Of a stretch of DNA of 64,000 bases, positions 57,049-64,000 are shown piece by piece. The notes beneath the pieces were generated by a model, which searched no databases, was not told the origin of the DNA, and saw only the letters and a program-made list of their open reading frames with translations. Origin of the DNA: Pseudomonas sp. ATCC 13867 (lineage in GTDB: Bacteria > Pseudomonadota > Gammaproteobacteria > Pseudomonadales > Pseudomonadaceae); the NCBI RefSeq assembly GCF_000349845.1, contig NC_020829.1, positions 3,293,001-3,357,000 on the forward strand. The letters run 5' to 3'. Within the stretch, counting starts at the first letter, position 1. The number at the start of each line of letters is the position of its first letter. A program made the position numbers and the translations under genes.

Positions 57049-57555
57049 TCATCGCCTTAGCTCCGTTTCCTCCTGTTTGAAAATGCGGAACCCGCGCGCC
57101 TGATAATTTCCAAGCGCAGCAGGATGGTCGAATGTGCATGTATGTACCCACACCCTTTCCGTACCCTGCCATTCCCATGCGGATCGAATGGCATGACTCA
57201 AGAGTGCTCCGCCGAAGCCGCACCCTAGAAACTGAGATGCCAGCCCGAAGTAACGGATTTCGCTGTTGCAACCGTCGGGGCGATACAGCTCGTAATAGCC
57301 GGCGATCGCACCACGGTGATAGGCGACCCAGGTACGGTGGCAGTCCTGCTCAACGAGTGCCTGCCAATCGGAATCGCTCCAGGCATCGAGATCGCCCCAC
57401 TCCCAGGGCGTGCCAACCAGCTCATAGAGAAACCGGTTGAATGCGGCCTGAGGCACTTCACATTCGATAATTTGAAGGTCATGCGGTTGTGACTTTGCCT
57501 TCAACTCGTCTGCTGAGGTCATTTCCAAGTAATAAGTGGTGTAAGTCTGCTCCAT
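57049..57555 (-). CDS. GNAT-family N-acetyltransferase
   Basis: The protein has 168 residues from the ATG at 57555 (MEQTYTTYYLEMTS, GAGGAA nine bases before). Visible GNAT elements are AIAGYYELYR, the beta-4 strand with IRYFGLASQFLGCGFGGALLSHAI (acetyl-CoA loop LGCGFG, a Q/RxxGxG variant), and the C-terminal VHTCTFDHPAALGNYQARGFRIFKQE typical of small GNATs. The acceptor is unknown. It abuts the IS remnant (11 bp). The 221 bp upstream holds no recognisable gene, only a short open frame (FLACALVTIQQACQLLLNLD) that I cannot place. Confidence 0.87.
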   Translation of the reverse strand: MEQTYTTYYLEMTSADELKAKSQPHDLQIIECEVPQAAFNRFLYELVGTPWEWGDLDAWSDSDWQALVEQDCHRTWVAYHRGAIAGYYELYRPDGCNSEIRYFGLASQFLGCGFGGALLSHAIRSAWEWQGTERVWVHTCTFDHPAALGNYQARGFRIFKQEETELRR

Positions 57556-57776
57556 CGGTAGATTCCTCGCGTGCGCTCTGGTAACCATCCAGCAAGCATG
57601 CCAGTTGCTGCTCAATCTCGACTACACCGGATTCGTCCGCGCAGAACAGCTACAGGCCATAGGCGGCATCTCGCGTCCTGGCTGATCCCTGCGTTCCTGA
57701 CGCCAGGCGCATGCCCCGGCTCAAGGGGTTCGCTACTCAGGGTTGCCCGGAGCTCCCGTCCCGTTCGAAACCGACG

Positions 57777-58835
57777 TCAGCGCAACACTCCCAGCATGAC
57801 CCAGACCCGACGAGCCTCGGGGTCGGCATGGACGAGTTCGTCCATCAGCGCGCTCAAGGGCATGGCGCCCCACTCCACGGCACGGCGAATGATGTACGGC
57901 ACAGGGCTATGGGGTTCGGTGCGCGCCAGGTACTCGGCAATGGCGGTGAGCTGCCGGTAGGCCTCCTCACGACTCTGCGGAGGACCGCCGGCCGGCAGCG
58001 CGGCCGGCGCCACCGCAGCGATGGAAGCCGGCTCCGCGTGGTTGTCCGATGACGCGGCGGGTGCAAATTCTTGCGGTGCCATGATCTTGCATCCCTGAAT
58101 GACATTGACGAAGGTATCGATGGACTCGGTGAGCAGGTGCAGGCTTGGCGCGGCATCGCCGAGCTGGCGATCGCACCAGGCGTCCAGCCGCTTGAGGTGT
58201 TCGACGGCCAGCCCCAGCGCCGTCAGCGTGGCGGACCAACCGCCCACCGCACCGCTGCGGACGGCTTCATCCAGTCGCTTCTGTTCCTGCCGGGCGCTTT
58301 CCGCAGCAGCCTTGTCAGCCTTGTTGTCGCCTCTCTGGACTTGCCGCCGTTGCAACTCCTGCCAGGCATGCAGGGTAGTCTGCGGCCAGTCGGCGCAGAG
58401 CGGCACCCGGGTGAGCAGCAGTTCGTTGTAGCGACGGACCAGCCACGCCACCGGTGCAGCGCGCCACTCCTGATCGCTGTCGGCGGCCCGCGGATGCAAT
58501 TGCTCGGGGTAGGCATCGCAGAGATCGGCCAGCAAGCCGAGCGCGGCGGCAAGCCCGGACGGTCCGTCCATGATGATCCAGGCCTCGCCCAGGTAGGCGG
58601 CAATGGTCAGGTCCTTGCTGTGCTCCACCAGCAGCTCTTCGGCCAGCGCTGCCAGCGCCACCCAATCGGCACGCTTGGGCTCGGCCTGCCAGACGCCGGT
58701 CGGTAGCTGCATATCGTCCTCGCGGCGCAGCTCGCGCAAGCGGTCCATCCGCGGGTCATAGCGCAGCGATTCGCCGCACGGCGCGTCACCCGGCAAGGGG
58801 CGCAACAGCGCCTGTAGCGCCTGGTCGGAAATCAT
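57777..58835 (-). CDS. tssA: Type VI secretion protein TssA
   Basis: The 352-residue protein starts with the ImpA N-terminal domain (APCGESLRYDPRMDRLRELRRED), including WVALAALAEELLVEHSKDLTIAAYLGEAW. The C-terminal block SREEAYRQLTAIAEYLARTEPHSPVPYIIRRAVEWG is typical of the short TssA class. TssA binds baseplate and tail components and guides sheath assembly. Its ATG overlaps the tssM stop by 4 bp. No sheath, Hcp, VgrG or ClpV genes are present in the window after it; the cluster may continue only on the tssK side. Confidence 0.95.
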   Translation of the reverse strand: MISDQALQALLRPLPGDAPCGESLRYDPRMDRLRELRREDDMQLPTGVWQAEPKRADWVALAALAEELLVEHSKDLTIAAYLGEAWIIMDGPSGLAAALGLLADLCDAYPEQLHPRAADSDQEWRAAPVAWLVRRYNELLLTRVPLCADWPQTTLHAWQELQRRQVQRGDNKADKAAAESARQEQKRLDEAVRSGAVGGWSATLTALGLAVEHLKRLDAWCDRQLGDAAPSLHLLTESIDTFVNVIQGCKIMAPQEFAPAASSDNHAEPASIAAVAPAALPAGGPPQSREEAYRQLTAIAEYLARTEPHSPVPYIIRRAVEWGAMPLSALMDELVHADPEARRVWVMLGVLR

Positions 58836-61800
58836 GGCAACTCCTGGGTGCCGGCAAAGGTCGCAATGCCGACACCGCTGAAGGGCGTGCGCGGCGCGCG
58901 CACCGGAAGCGGCTGGATCGAGAGTGGCTGCTTGGCGTCCGGGGTCATCAGGGAGACTCGCAGGAACATCCGCGCCTCGGGCTCGTGGCTGTTGGGAGAG
59001 CGGATCGGCACCCGCAGCGCCAACGGGAAGTCGGTGTAGTCGGCGCTGGGCTGGCGTTGCAGGATCAGGTGCGAGCGCAGCATACGGATCAGGGCCCAGG
59101 GACCACTGTACTCCCAGCCCACTTCCAGGTCGGCCACCGCCATGCTCGCCTGCTGCGGGTCGATGTCCGGCCGCTGCGGGCTGTCCTTGGCCCAGCGCAG
59201 CAGCACCTTCACCGGCTCGCCGACATTCCAGTGCAGGCGCTGGCCATCGCCGCCGGGGAAGCTCAGCGATCGGTCGGCGGCATAGAGCGTCCAGGCGATG
59301 ACCTGGTCGGCGCCACGCTCGGCTTCGCGGTCGGTGCGCCAACGCACGTCGAGATCGACACCCCGCGCTCCGCCCTTGTCACGCTGGAACAGCGGGCCCA
59401 TCCAGGCCCTGGCCAGTTGCAGGCGCTGGAGGAAATCCGTCGCCGCCGTGCGGTCCACCGACTGGCTGAGTTTCAGGCCCTCCTGGGCCCGCGCGAGGTT
59501 CTGGTCGAGCAGTTCCACCAGGTGCTGCACCCGTGCCGGATCCGCATCTTCGGCTTGCAGGCTGTAGGCGAAGGGGAAGCGGTTGGCCAGGTACTGGTTG
59601 AAGTAGTCGGCAATGGCGGACCAGGCCGCGGCAGCCCCCTTCTGCTGCAACTCCAGGCAACGCTGCTGCGCCTGACTGTGAAGACCACGGGTGAACCGCG
59701 CCACGTCGCCCTGCCCAGGGACCAGCGCCGAGGTACGCAGGATATTGGCGCAACTTGCCGCGTCCATTTCCACGAAGTCGCGGGTGACCAGCTGATCCAG
59801 CAGCATGGGCGAGCTCGTCGGGTTCTGCGCCTTGTACTTGCTCAGCTCATCGCTGAGGTTGGCGAAGCGCCGCACCTTGTCCTGATCGGCGAAGCCGAGG
59901 TTGCCCCGGTCCCTGAGCCAGGTCAGCGCGGGCGCATGTTCCTCGCTCAGGGTGAGCATGCTTTCGAACTGCTGGGCCAGGCTGCGCTTGAGGTCCTGGG
60001 TGTCGGTGGAACGATAGAGCTGCAGGCCGAAATTGCGCGAGCCGTCCCAACCGGACAGCTCCGAACGCACGCGGAACAACGGCAATGCGTCGATCGACTT
60101 CAGTACGGTGTCGACGTCGGCCAGCGCGCCACGGGTCAGGTGGATATCCAGCGCATTGGCCAGATCGTTGCGCTGCAAGGATTCCAGTGCCTGGCGCACC
60201 TGCTGCGCCGGCTCCAGCGGGACGTCGAAGGTGATTTGCGCAGCAGCCCCGCTCGATGGCACGGATTGGCTCAGGCTGCTCCACATGGCGCTGGCCGTGG
60301 CGGCGGCGGCGCTTCCGGCGAGGGCGTCGCGGTACTCGGCCGGTATCCGCGCCTGCTCCTGTTCGCTGTACTTGCGATAGCTGTCGTAGTACGCAAGCGC
60401 GGCATTCAGGGCGTGGGCGTCCAGGTTGCCGAGGCGGCGCGGATCGATTTCCTGCTCCTGCTGACGCAGGGCGGTACCGGCGAAATCCTGGCGCATCAGC
60501 GACTCGATGGCGCTGCCCAGCGCCACCACATGCTCCTGTAGCGCCAGGGTTCCGCCGGGTTGAAGTTGCAGCAGGTTATCGCGGGAACCGGCGGCGGCGA
60601 TCCACTGGTCGTGGAAGGTGCGCTGCAGCTTGCTCGCCTGGCTGGTCACCGTCGCTTCCGCCGCAGGCCCGAGCAGGTAGGACTGGCGCACGTCGTCCAG
60701 CAGCGCCCGATAACCGGGGACAATCTCCTGGGCATTGCCATGACTCCAGGCGGCGTTGGTCAATGCCACCATGTTGCGCAGGGCATCGATCTGCGCGGCG
60801 GTTTCCTCCAGCTCCTCCAGGCTGTTGCCTTGCCGCGCCTTGAGCTCGTTCAGGTGCAGACGCAGGAAGCCGGCCGGGCGCACGAAGTTGTCGGAGAGGA
60901 AGAACTGGTCGAGCCAGAGCCCCATCAGGTCGTCGAAATTGCGCGCCAGCGGGCCATCCCGGGGGCCGGGGTCGACCGGCGCGGGTGCCTCGGGAATGCC
61001 CTTCCCGAGTACCGACTGCAAGTAGCGGGCGTTGCGCAACGTTCCTGGTTCGAGCGTCAGGCCATAGGTCTGCTCACCCAGCCTGGCGAGGCTTTCCAGG
61101 GGATTCTTCGAGGTGCCGGTACGCAGTTCGTTGTACCAGCGATTGCGCTGCTCGAACGCCAGAACGCCGCTGGCCAGCTCGCGCGCGGCGACGAAGTTGG
61201 GCCATTGCTCCGGGCTGTCGCTCTGCACGTTGGCGCGACGTTCGCTGCTGCGGATGACGCGCAGCCGAACCAGGTCCGCGGCCTGGGTTTGCTGCAGAGG
61301 CGTCAGCACCTCGCGCCGGGTCAGATCCCTGAGCAGTTCGTCCATCTGGCTGTCGAAACCGGAGAACCAGGAGCTCGGGTACACCAGCGACCGGTAATGC
61401 CAGCGCGGCGCCCCCTGCAGCAGTGCCCAGTACGCTTGCAGGCGCAGCCGCGCGGCATCGACCGGCGCCGTGGCGCTCGCCGAACCCTCACCCGACCCAT
61501 GCTGCATGGCCTGGATACGCTGGCCGAGGGCTTGTGCTTCACGCGAATCCTCGTGCCAGACCCACAACATCCCCAGCAGCCAGCAGACTCCGACGACGCC
61601 GGCGACGGTGCCCAGCAGGCGCTGCGAACGCTGGCGCAGGCGCAGCAGCCGTGGCACCGCCTGGGCCAGCCCGCGCTCGGCCAGCAGACGCGATTGCCAG
61701 AGCTGCTGGGTGAACAGCAATTGTGCGGGAGCCCCTTCCCGAGCGGAGAGCGCCCACTCATCGTCACTGGCCACCACCCGGAACGCGCCGCTGAAGTACA

Positions 61801-62656
61801 GGCCCCGCAGGCGCGGCGCCTCGCCCAGCGCATTGCCCTGGAAGACCGGCTCCAGGCGTTGGCGCAGCCCATCGCGCAAGCTCTCCAGCGTCTGTGGGAA
61901 GCGATACAACTCCTCGCTCAACTGCCCCTTGAGCACCCCTGCCTCGAGAATCGCCGCCTGCAGCGCTTGCAGCACCTGGTCGAAGCCGCGCTCCAGATGC
62001 TCGCCCTGCCAGGCCGCGTCCGCCAGCAAGGGCGAAGCCCAGCCCAGTGGCCGCTCGCGAACGTCAGCGGGCAGTGCGGCACGCAGCTCGGTGAAACCGT
62101 CGAGCTCCTCCAGCCCGGTCACCACCACGTAGACCGGCAGGCTCAATCCCAGCCGTTGCAACAGGTCATTGAAGCGGCGACGCAGCAGGACACTTTCCTG
62201 GGCCAGGCTGGCCGGGTCCAGCAGGCGCTCCGCCGACACGGTCCAGATCACCCCGTCCAGGGGGCGGCGCGGACGCATCCGCAACAGCAGGCCGAGCAGC
62301 CGTCGCCAGGGTTGCAGCGACGAGGGCGTACCCTCTTCCGGCAGGAACAACGCCTGCGGCACCGCCAGCACGGCGCCGTCCTGATCGGCCCACCAACGAC
62401 CGAACCACGCCGGCCGGCCGGCCGGAGTCAGGCTCCAGTCGGCGGCGAGGCGTTCGCCCAGCAAGGGATCGCCCAGCAGGAGGAACCAGGGCACATCGTA
62501 GCGATCGGCGACGTCCTGGTCCTGCTCCATCTGCCGTACCGTCAGGTAGAAGGCGCGAACCGCCTCGCCACCCTTGCTGCGAATCCAGAGAAAGACTCCC
62601 GCCGCCAGCGCCGCCACCAGCAGCAGGAACAGCGCCAGTATCAGCCAGCTGCTCAC
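58832..62656 (-). CDS. tssM: Type VI secretion inner-membrane protein TssM (IcmF family)
   Basis: The 1274-residue protein has an N-terminal membrane helix (SWLILALFLLLVAALAAGVFLWI), a second helix near residue 350 (LLGTVAGVVGVCWLLGMLWVW) and a long periplasmic region ending in a beta domain. At the place where many TssM proteins have the Walker A loop (LPWYxxxGPPGxGKT), this one has VPWFLLLGDPLLGERLAADW with no GKT, so nucleotide binding is unlikely. TssM forms the membrane complex with TssL and TssJ. It starts with a GTG at 62656 that overlaps the tssL stop, and ends overlapping tssA. Confidence 0.95.
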   Translation of the reverse strand: MSSWLILALFLLLVAALAAGVFLWIRSKGGEAVRAFYLTVRQMEQDQDVADRYDVPWFLLLGDPLLGERLAADWSLTPAGRPAWFGRWWADQDGAVLAVPQALFLPEEGTPSSLQPWRRLLGLLLRMRPRRPLDGVIWTVSAERLLDPASLAQESVLLRRRFNDLLQRLGLSLPVYVVVTGLEELDGFTELRAALPADVRERPLGWASPLLADAAWQGEHLERGFDQVLQALQAAILEAGVLKGQLSEELYRFPQTLESLRDGLRQRLEPVFQGNALGEAPRLRGLYFSGAFRVVASDDEWALSAREGAPAQLLFTQQLWQSRLLAERGLAQAVPRLLRLRQRSQRLLGTVAGVVGVCWLLGMLWVWHEDSREAQALGQRIQAMQHGSGEGSASATAPVDAARLRLQAYWALLQGAPRWHYRSLVYPSSWFSGFDSQMDELLRDLTRREVLTPLQQTQAADLVRLRVIRSSERRANVQSDSPEQWPNFVAARELASGVLAFEQRNRWYNELRTGTSKNPLESLARLGEQTYGLTLEPGTLRNARYLQSVLGKGIPEAPAPVDPGPRDGPLARNFDDLMGLWLDQFFLSDNFVRPAGFLRLHLNELKARQGNSLEELEETAAQIDALRNMVALTNAAWSHGNAQEIVPGYRALLDDVRQSYLLGPAAEATVTSQASKLQRTFHDQWIAAAGSRDNLLQLQPGGTLALQEHVVALGSAIESLMRQDFAGTALRQQEQEIDPRRLGNLDAHALNAALAYYDSYRKYSEQEQARIPAEYRDALAGSAAAATASAMWSSLSQSVPSSGAAAQITFDVPLEPAQQVRQALESLQRNDLANALDIHLTRGALADVDTVLKSIDALPLFRVRSELSGWDGSRNFGLQLYRSTDTQDLKRSLAQQFESMLTLSEEHAPALTWLRDRGNLGFADQDKVRRFANLSDELSKYKAQNPTSSPMLLDQLVTRDFVEMDAASCANILRTSALVPGQGDVARFTRGLHSQAQQRCLELQQKGAAAAWSAIADYFNQYLANRFPFAYSLQAEDADPARVQHLVELLDQNLARAQEGLKLSQSVDRTAATDFLQRLQLARAWMGPLFQRDKGGARGVDLDVRWRTDREAERGADQVIAWTLYAADRSLSFPGGDGQRLHWNVGEPVKVLLRWAKDSPQRPDIDPQQASMAVADLEVGWEYSGPWALIRMLRSHLILQRQPSADYTDFPLALRVPIRSPNSHEPEARMFLRVSLMTPDAKQPLSIQPLPVRAPRTPFSGVGIATFAGTQELP

Positions 62657-63423
62657 CCCATCCGCTCCGTGGCGGTAACCGAGCAGGCGAGGTCCAGCAG
62701 CGGCGTCAGTTCGCCGCGCACGTCGCTCCACAGCCAGTGACCGAGGACGATGAGCAGCAGGGTGCCGGCCGCCACCATCAGCGTCAGCCGCAAACCATCG
62801 GGCAAGGTGCGGCGCAACGGCAGGCGCAGGGCCGCGGCGCTTGCCGGGCGCGCCAGGGTCTCCAGCAGCGCCGGTGCTTCGGCGTCGCGCTGCCAGGCAT
62901 GGGCGAACAGCGCATGCCGCCACTTCTCATGCAGGGCTTCGCCCTTCGGGCCGCGCAGCCGTCCGTGGAACCCCAGCAACAGGCATTGCAGGTAGACATT
63001 GGCGAGATCGCGCGTACCCGGCGCGCGCGTTTCCAGCAACCGGTGGATGGCCTGGGGAACGCGCTCCCCGGCATTGCGCGTGCCGTACAGGCGGGACTCG
63101 AGCGGCCGCTCCTGCCAGGCCGCCTGACCGTTCCAGGGATCGAACAGCAGGTTCTCGTCGAGCAGTGCAACGAAGGCGTAGACCATGCCCTTGACCTGCT
63201 CGCCGGCGGCCTCGCCGACACTGCCGAAGGCGCTGCGCCACAGGCGGCGCACGACCGCCTGGGCCTCCTCGGAAACCCGTTCGATGAGCGCGTCCTGCTC
63301 GCCGACCGAGTCCCGCAGGCTGTCCCAACGCTGCCGCCAGTCCAGCCAGGCGACCTGGAACGCGTGGCTCAACGGGGCTTCGCCGAACGATGGAGGATAG
63401 ATCGCCTGATTCCCTTCGGGCAT
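62653..63423 (-). CDS. tssL: Type VI secretion protein TssL (DotU family)
   Basis: The 256-residue protein has the DotU cytosolic helical domain (FVALLDENLLFDPWNGQAAWQERPLESRLYGTRNAGERV) and a single C-terminal membrane helix (GLRLTLMVAAGTLLLIVLGHWLW). There is no OmpA-like peptidoglycan-binding extension, so anchoring must be supplied by another protein. TssL links the membrane complex to the baseplate through TssK, whose gene ends 12 bp upstream. Its stop overlaps the tssM start (GTGA). Confidence 0.94.
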   Translation of the reverse strand: MPEGNQAIYPPSFGEAPLSHAFQVAWLDWRQRWDSLRDSVGEQDALIERVSEEAQAVVRRLWRSAFGSVGEAAGEQVKGMVYAFVALLDENLLFDPWNGQAAWQERPLESRLYGTRNAGERVPQAIHRLLETRAPGTRDLANVYLQCLLLGFHGRLRGPKGEALHEKWRHALFAHAWQRDAEAPALLETLARPASAAALRLPLRRTLPDGLRLTLMVAAGTLLLIVLGHWLWSDVRGELTPLLDLACSVTATERMG

Positions 63424-63435
63424 TTTCGTTTTGCC

Positions 63436-64000
63436 TCAGGCGCCGCCGGCGCCGTCCACGATGAACAGCACCACCTGCCAGGGGCCGTTGCCAGTTCCCA
63501 GGGCGGACGCCCGCAGGCACAGGCGCTGTGCAGGATCGAACCAGTCGCCCTCGGCCTGCACGACGAACAGGTGGGTGTCCTCGCCCACGCTGTAGGCGAT
63601 CTGCTCAGCGCGGCTCATGGGCAGATGTTCGAGCCCCGACATGCGTTGCCGGCCCAGTATCGCCAGGCTCGCTTCGGAAGCGACGATGCAGCGCGATAAC
63701 CACTCGTGCGCCTGCTCCTCACCGCAGCCCGGCGGCATGCGCAAGCCGATGACCAGGCGCTGGACCGGCGAGCTCAGGTCCGGCAGGGCCAGGGCGAAGT
63801 CATGCCCCGAACGCTCGAAGGCCAGGCTGCGGTAGCCTGCGCGCACCCGCCCGAGGGTCACTTCCAGCCACTCGATCACTGGAGTGAAAGTACGCAGCAG
63901 TTCGTTGAAGTCGAAGGTCGGGAAAGCCGGCACGCCGCCCAGCGGGTCCAGCACGCTCCAACTGCCGGTCATGCCGCACAACAGCCCGTGCAGGTGCGCC
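63436..64000 (-). CDS. tssK: Type VI secretion baseplate protein TssK (5' end outside window)
   Basis: The last about 188 residues of a protein normally about 445 long are present. The frame is open to the window edge (LHGLLCGMTGSWSVLDPLGG). The C-terminal TssK region is recognised from PAFPTFDFNELLRTFTPVIEWLE and VQRLVIGLRMPPGCGEEQAHEWLSRCIVASEASLAILGRQRMSGLEHLP. TssK connects the baseplate to the TssLM membrane complex through this C-terminal domain. It is the first gene visible of the tssK-L-M-A series. Confidence 0.93.
   Translation of the reverse strand, partial: AHLHGLLCGMTGSWSVLDPLGGVPAFPTFDFNELLRTFTPVIEWLEVTLGRVRAGYRSLAFERSGHDFALALPDLSSPVQRLVIGLRMPPGCGEEQAHEWLSRCIVASEASLAILGRQRMSGLEHLPMSRAEQIAYSVGEDTHLFVVQAEGDWFDPAQRLCLRASALGTGNGPWQVVLFIVDGAGGA

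Overview
The window looks like a chromosomal segment of a high-GC Pseudomonas or a close relative. This is inferred from codon use and gene content: TRAP transporters, a type VI secretion cluster, a CusCBA efflux operon, DUF1302/DUF1329 catabolic modules and many LysR/AraC regulators. No rRNA, tRNA, CRISPR array or phage module was seen. Functions are read from motifs and family resemblance, not from searches.

Layout. 1-3.8 kb: the 3' end of an AraC regulator, a marR-methyltransferase pair behind a perfect 26-bp palindrome, a GNAT acetyltransferase and a nuclease-fold hypothetical. 4.1-10.6 kb: two complete TRAP uptake systems, one TAXI-type with a fused permease and a DUF1850 protein (+), and one DctPQM-type (-), lying tail to tail. 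10.7-16.5 kb: an eroded zone with a frameshifted cupin, a gutted winged-helix/TolB-like regulator, a CaiB/BaiF CoA-transferase tail and a RibD-like fragment, between intact LysR, SDR, MBL-fold hydrolase and truncated-haemoglobin genes.

16.5-49.5 kb: two 1609-bp IS1182-type copies, nearly identical and in opposite orientation, bracket about 30 kb. Just inside each lies a LysR-nitroreductase module. At the centre are two convergent operons. One (+) encodes a DHAP-dioxygenase-like cupin, a Ser-type sulfatase, an SDR and an anaerobic sulfatase-maturating radical SAM enzyme. The other (-) encodes a thiolase-like protein lacking its nucleophile, DUF1302, DUF1329, a YCF48-like protein and an MMPL/RND transporter. 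Both operons carry the same C-run/N7/G-run palindrome 74-75 bp before their first start codon. The two palindromes point inward, and the operons meet at a strong hairpin. A MalT-like LuxR regulator lies next to one palindrome. Beyond it are a decayed Pqi (MCE) system, a glycine-zipper lipoprotein, DUF1254, DUF3313, a FadL porin and an AraC regulator. The simplest reading is one regulon for uptake, desulfation and processing of a hydrophobic sulfate ester. The substrate is not identifiable from sequence.

49.5-57.6 kb: a copper/silver operon (CopL-like, CusC, CusB with a fused CusF-like tail, CusA, CusF), then an internally deleted third IS copy and a GNAT gene. 57.7-64 kb: the type VI secretion genes tssK (partial)-tssL-tssM-tssA on the minus strand, with stop/start overlaps.
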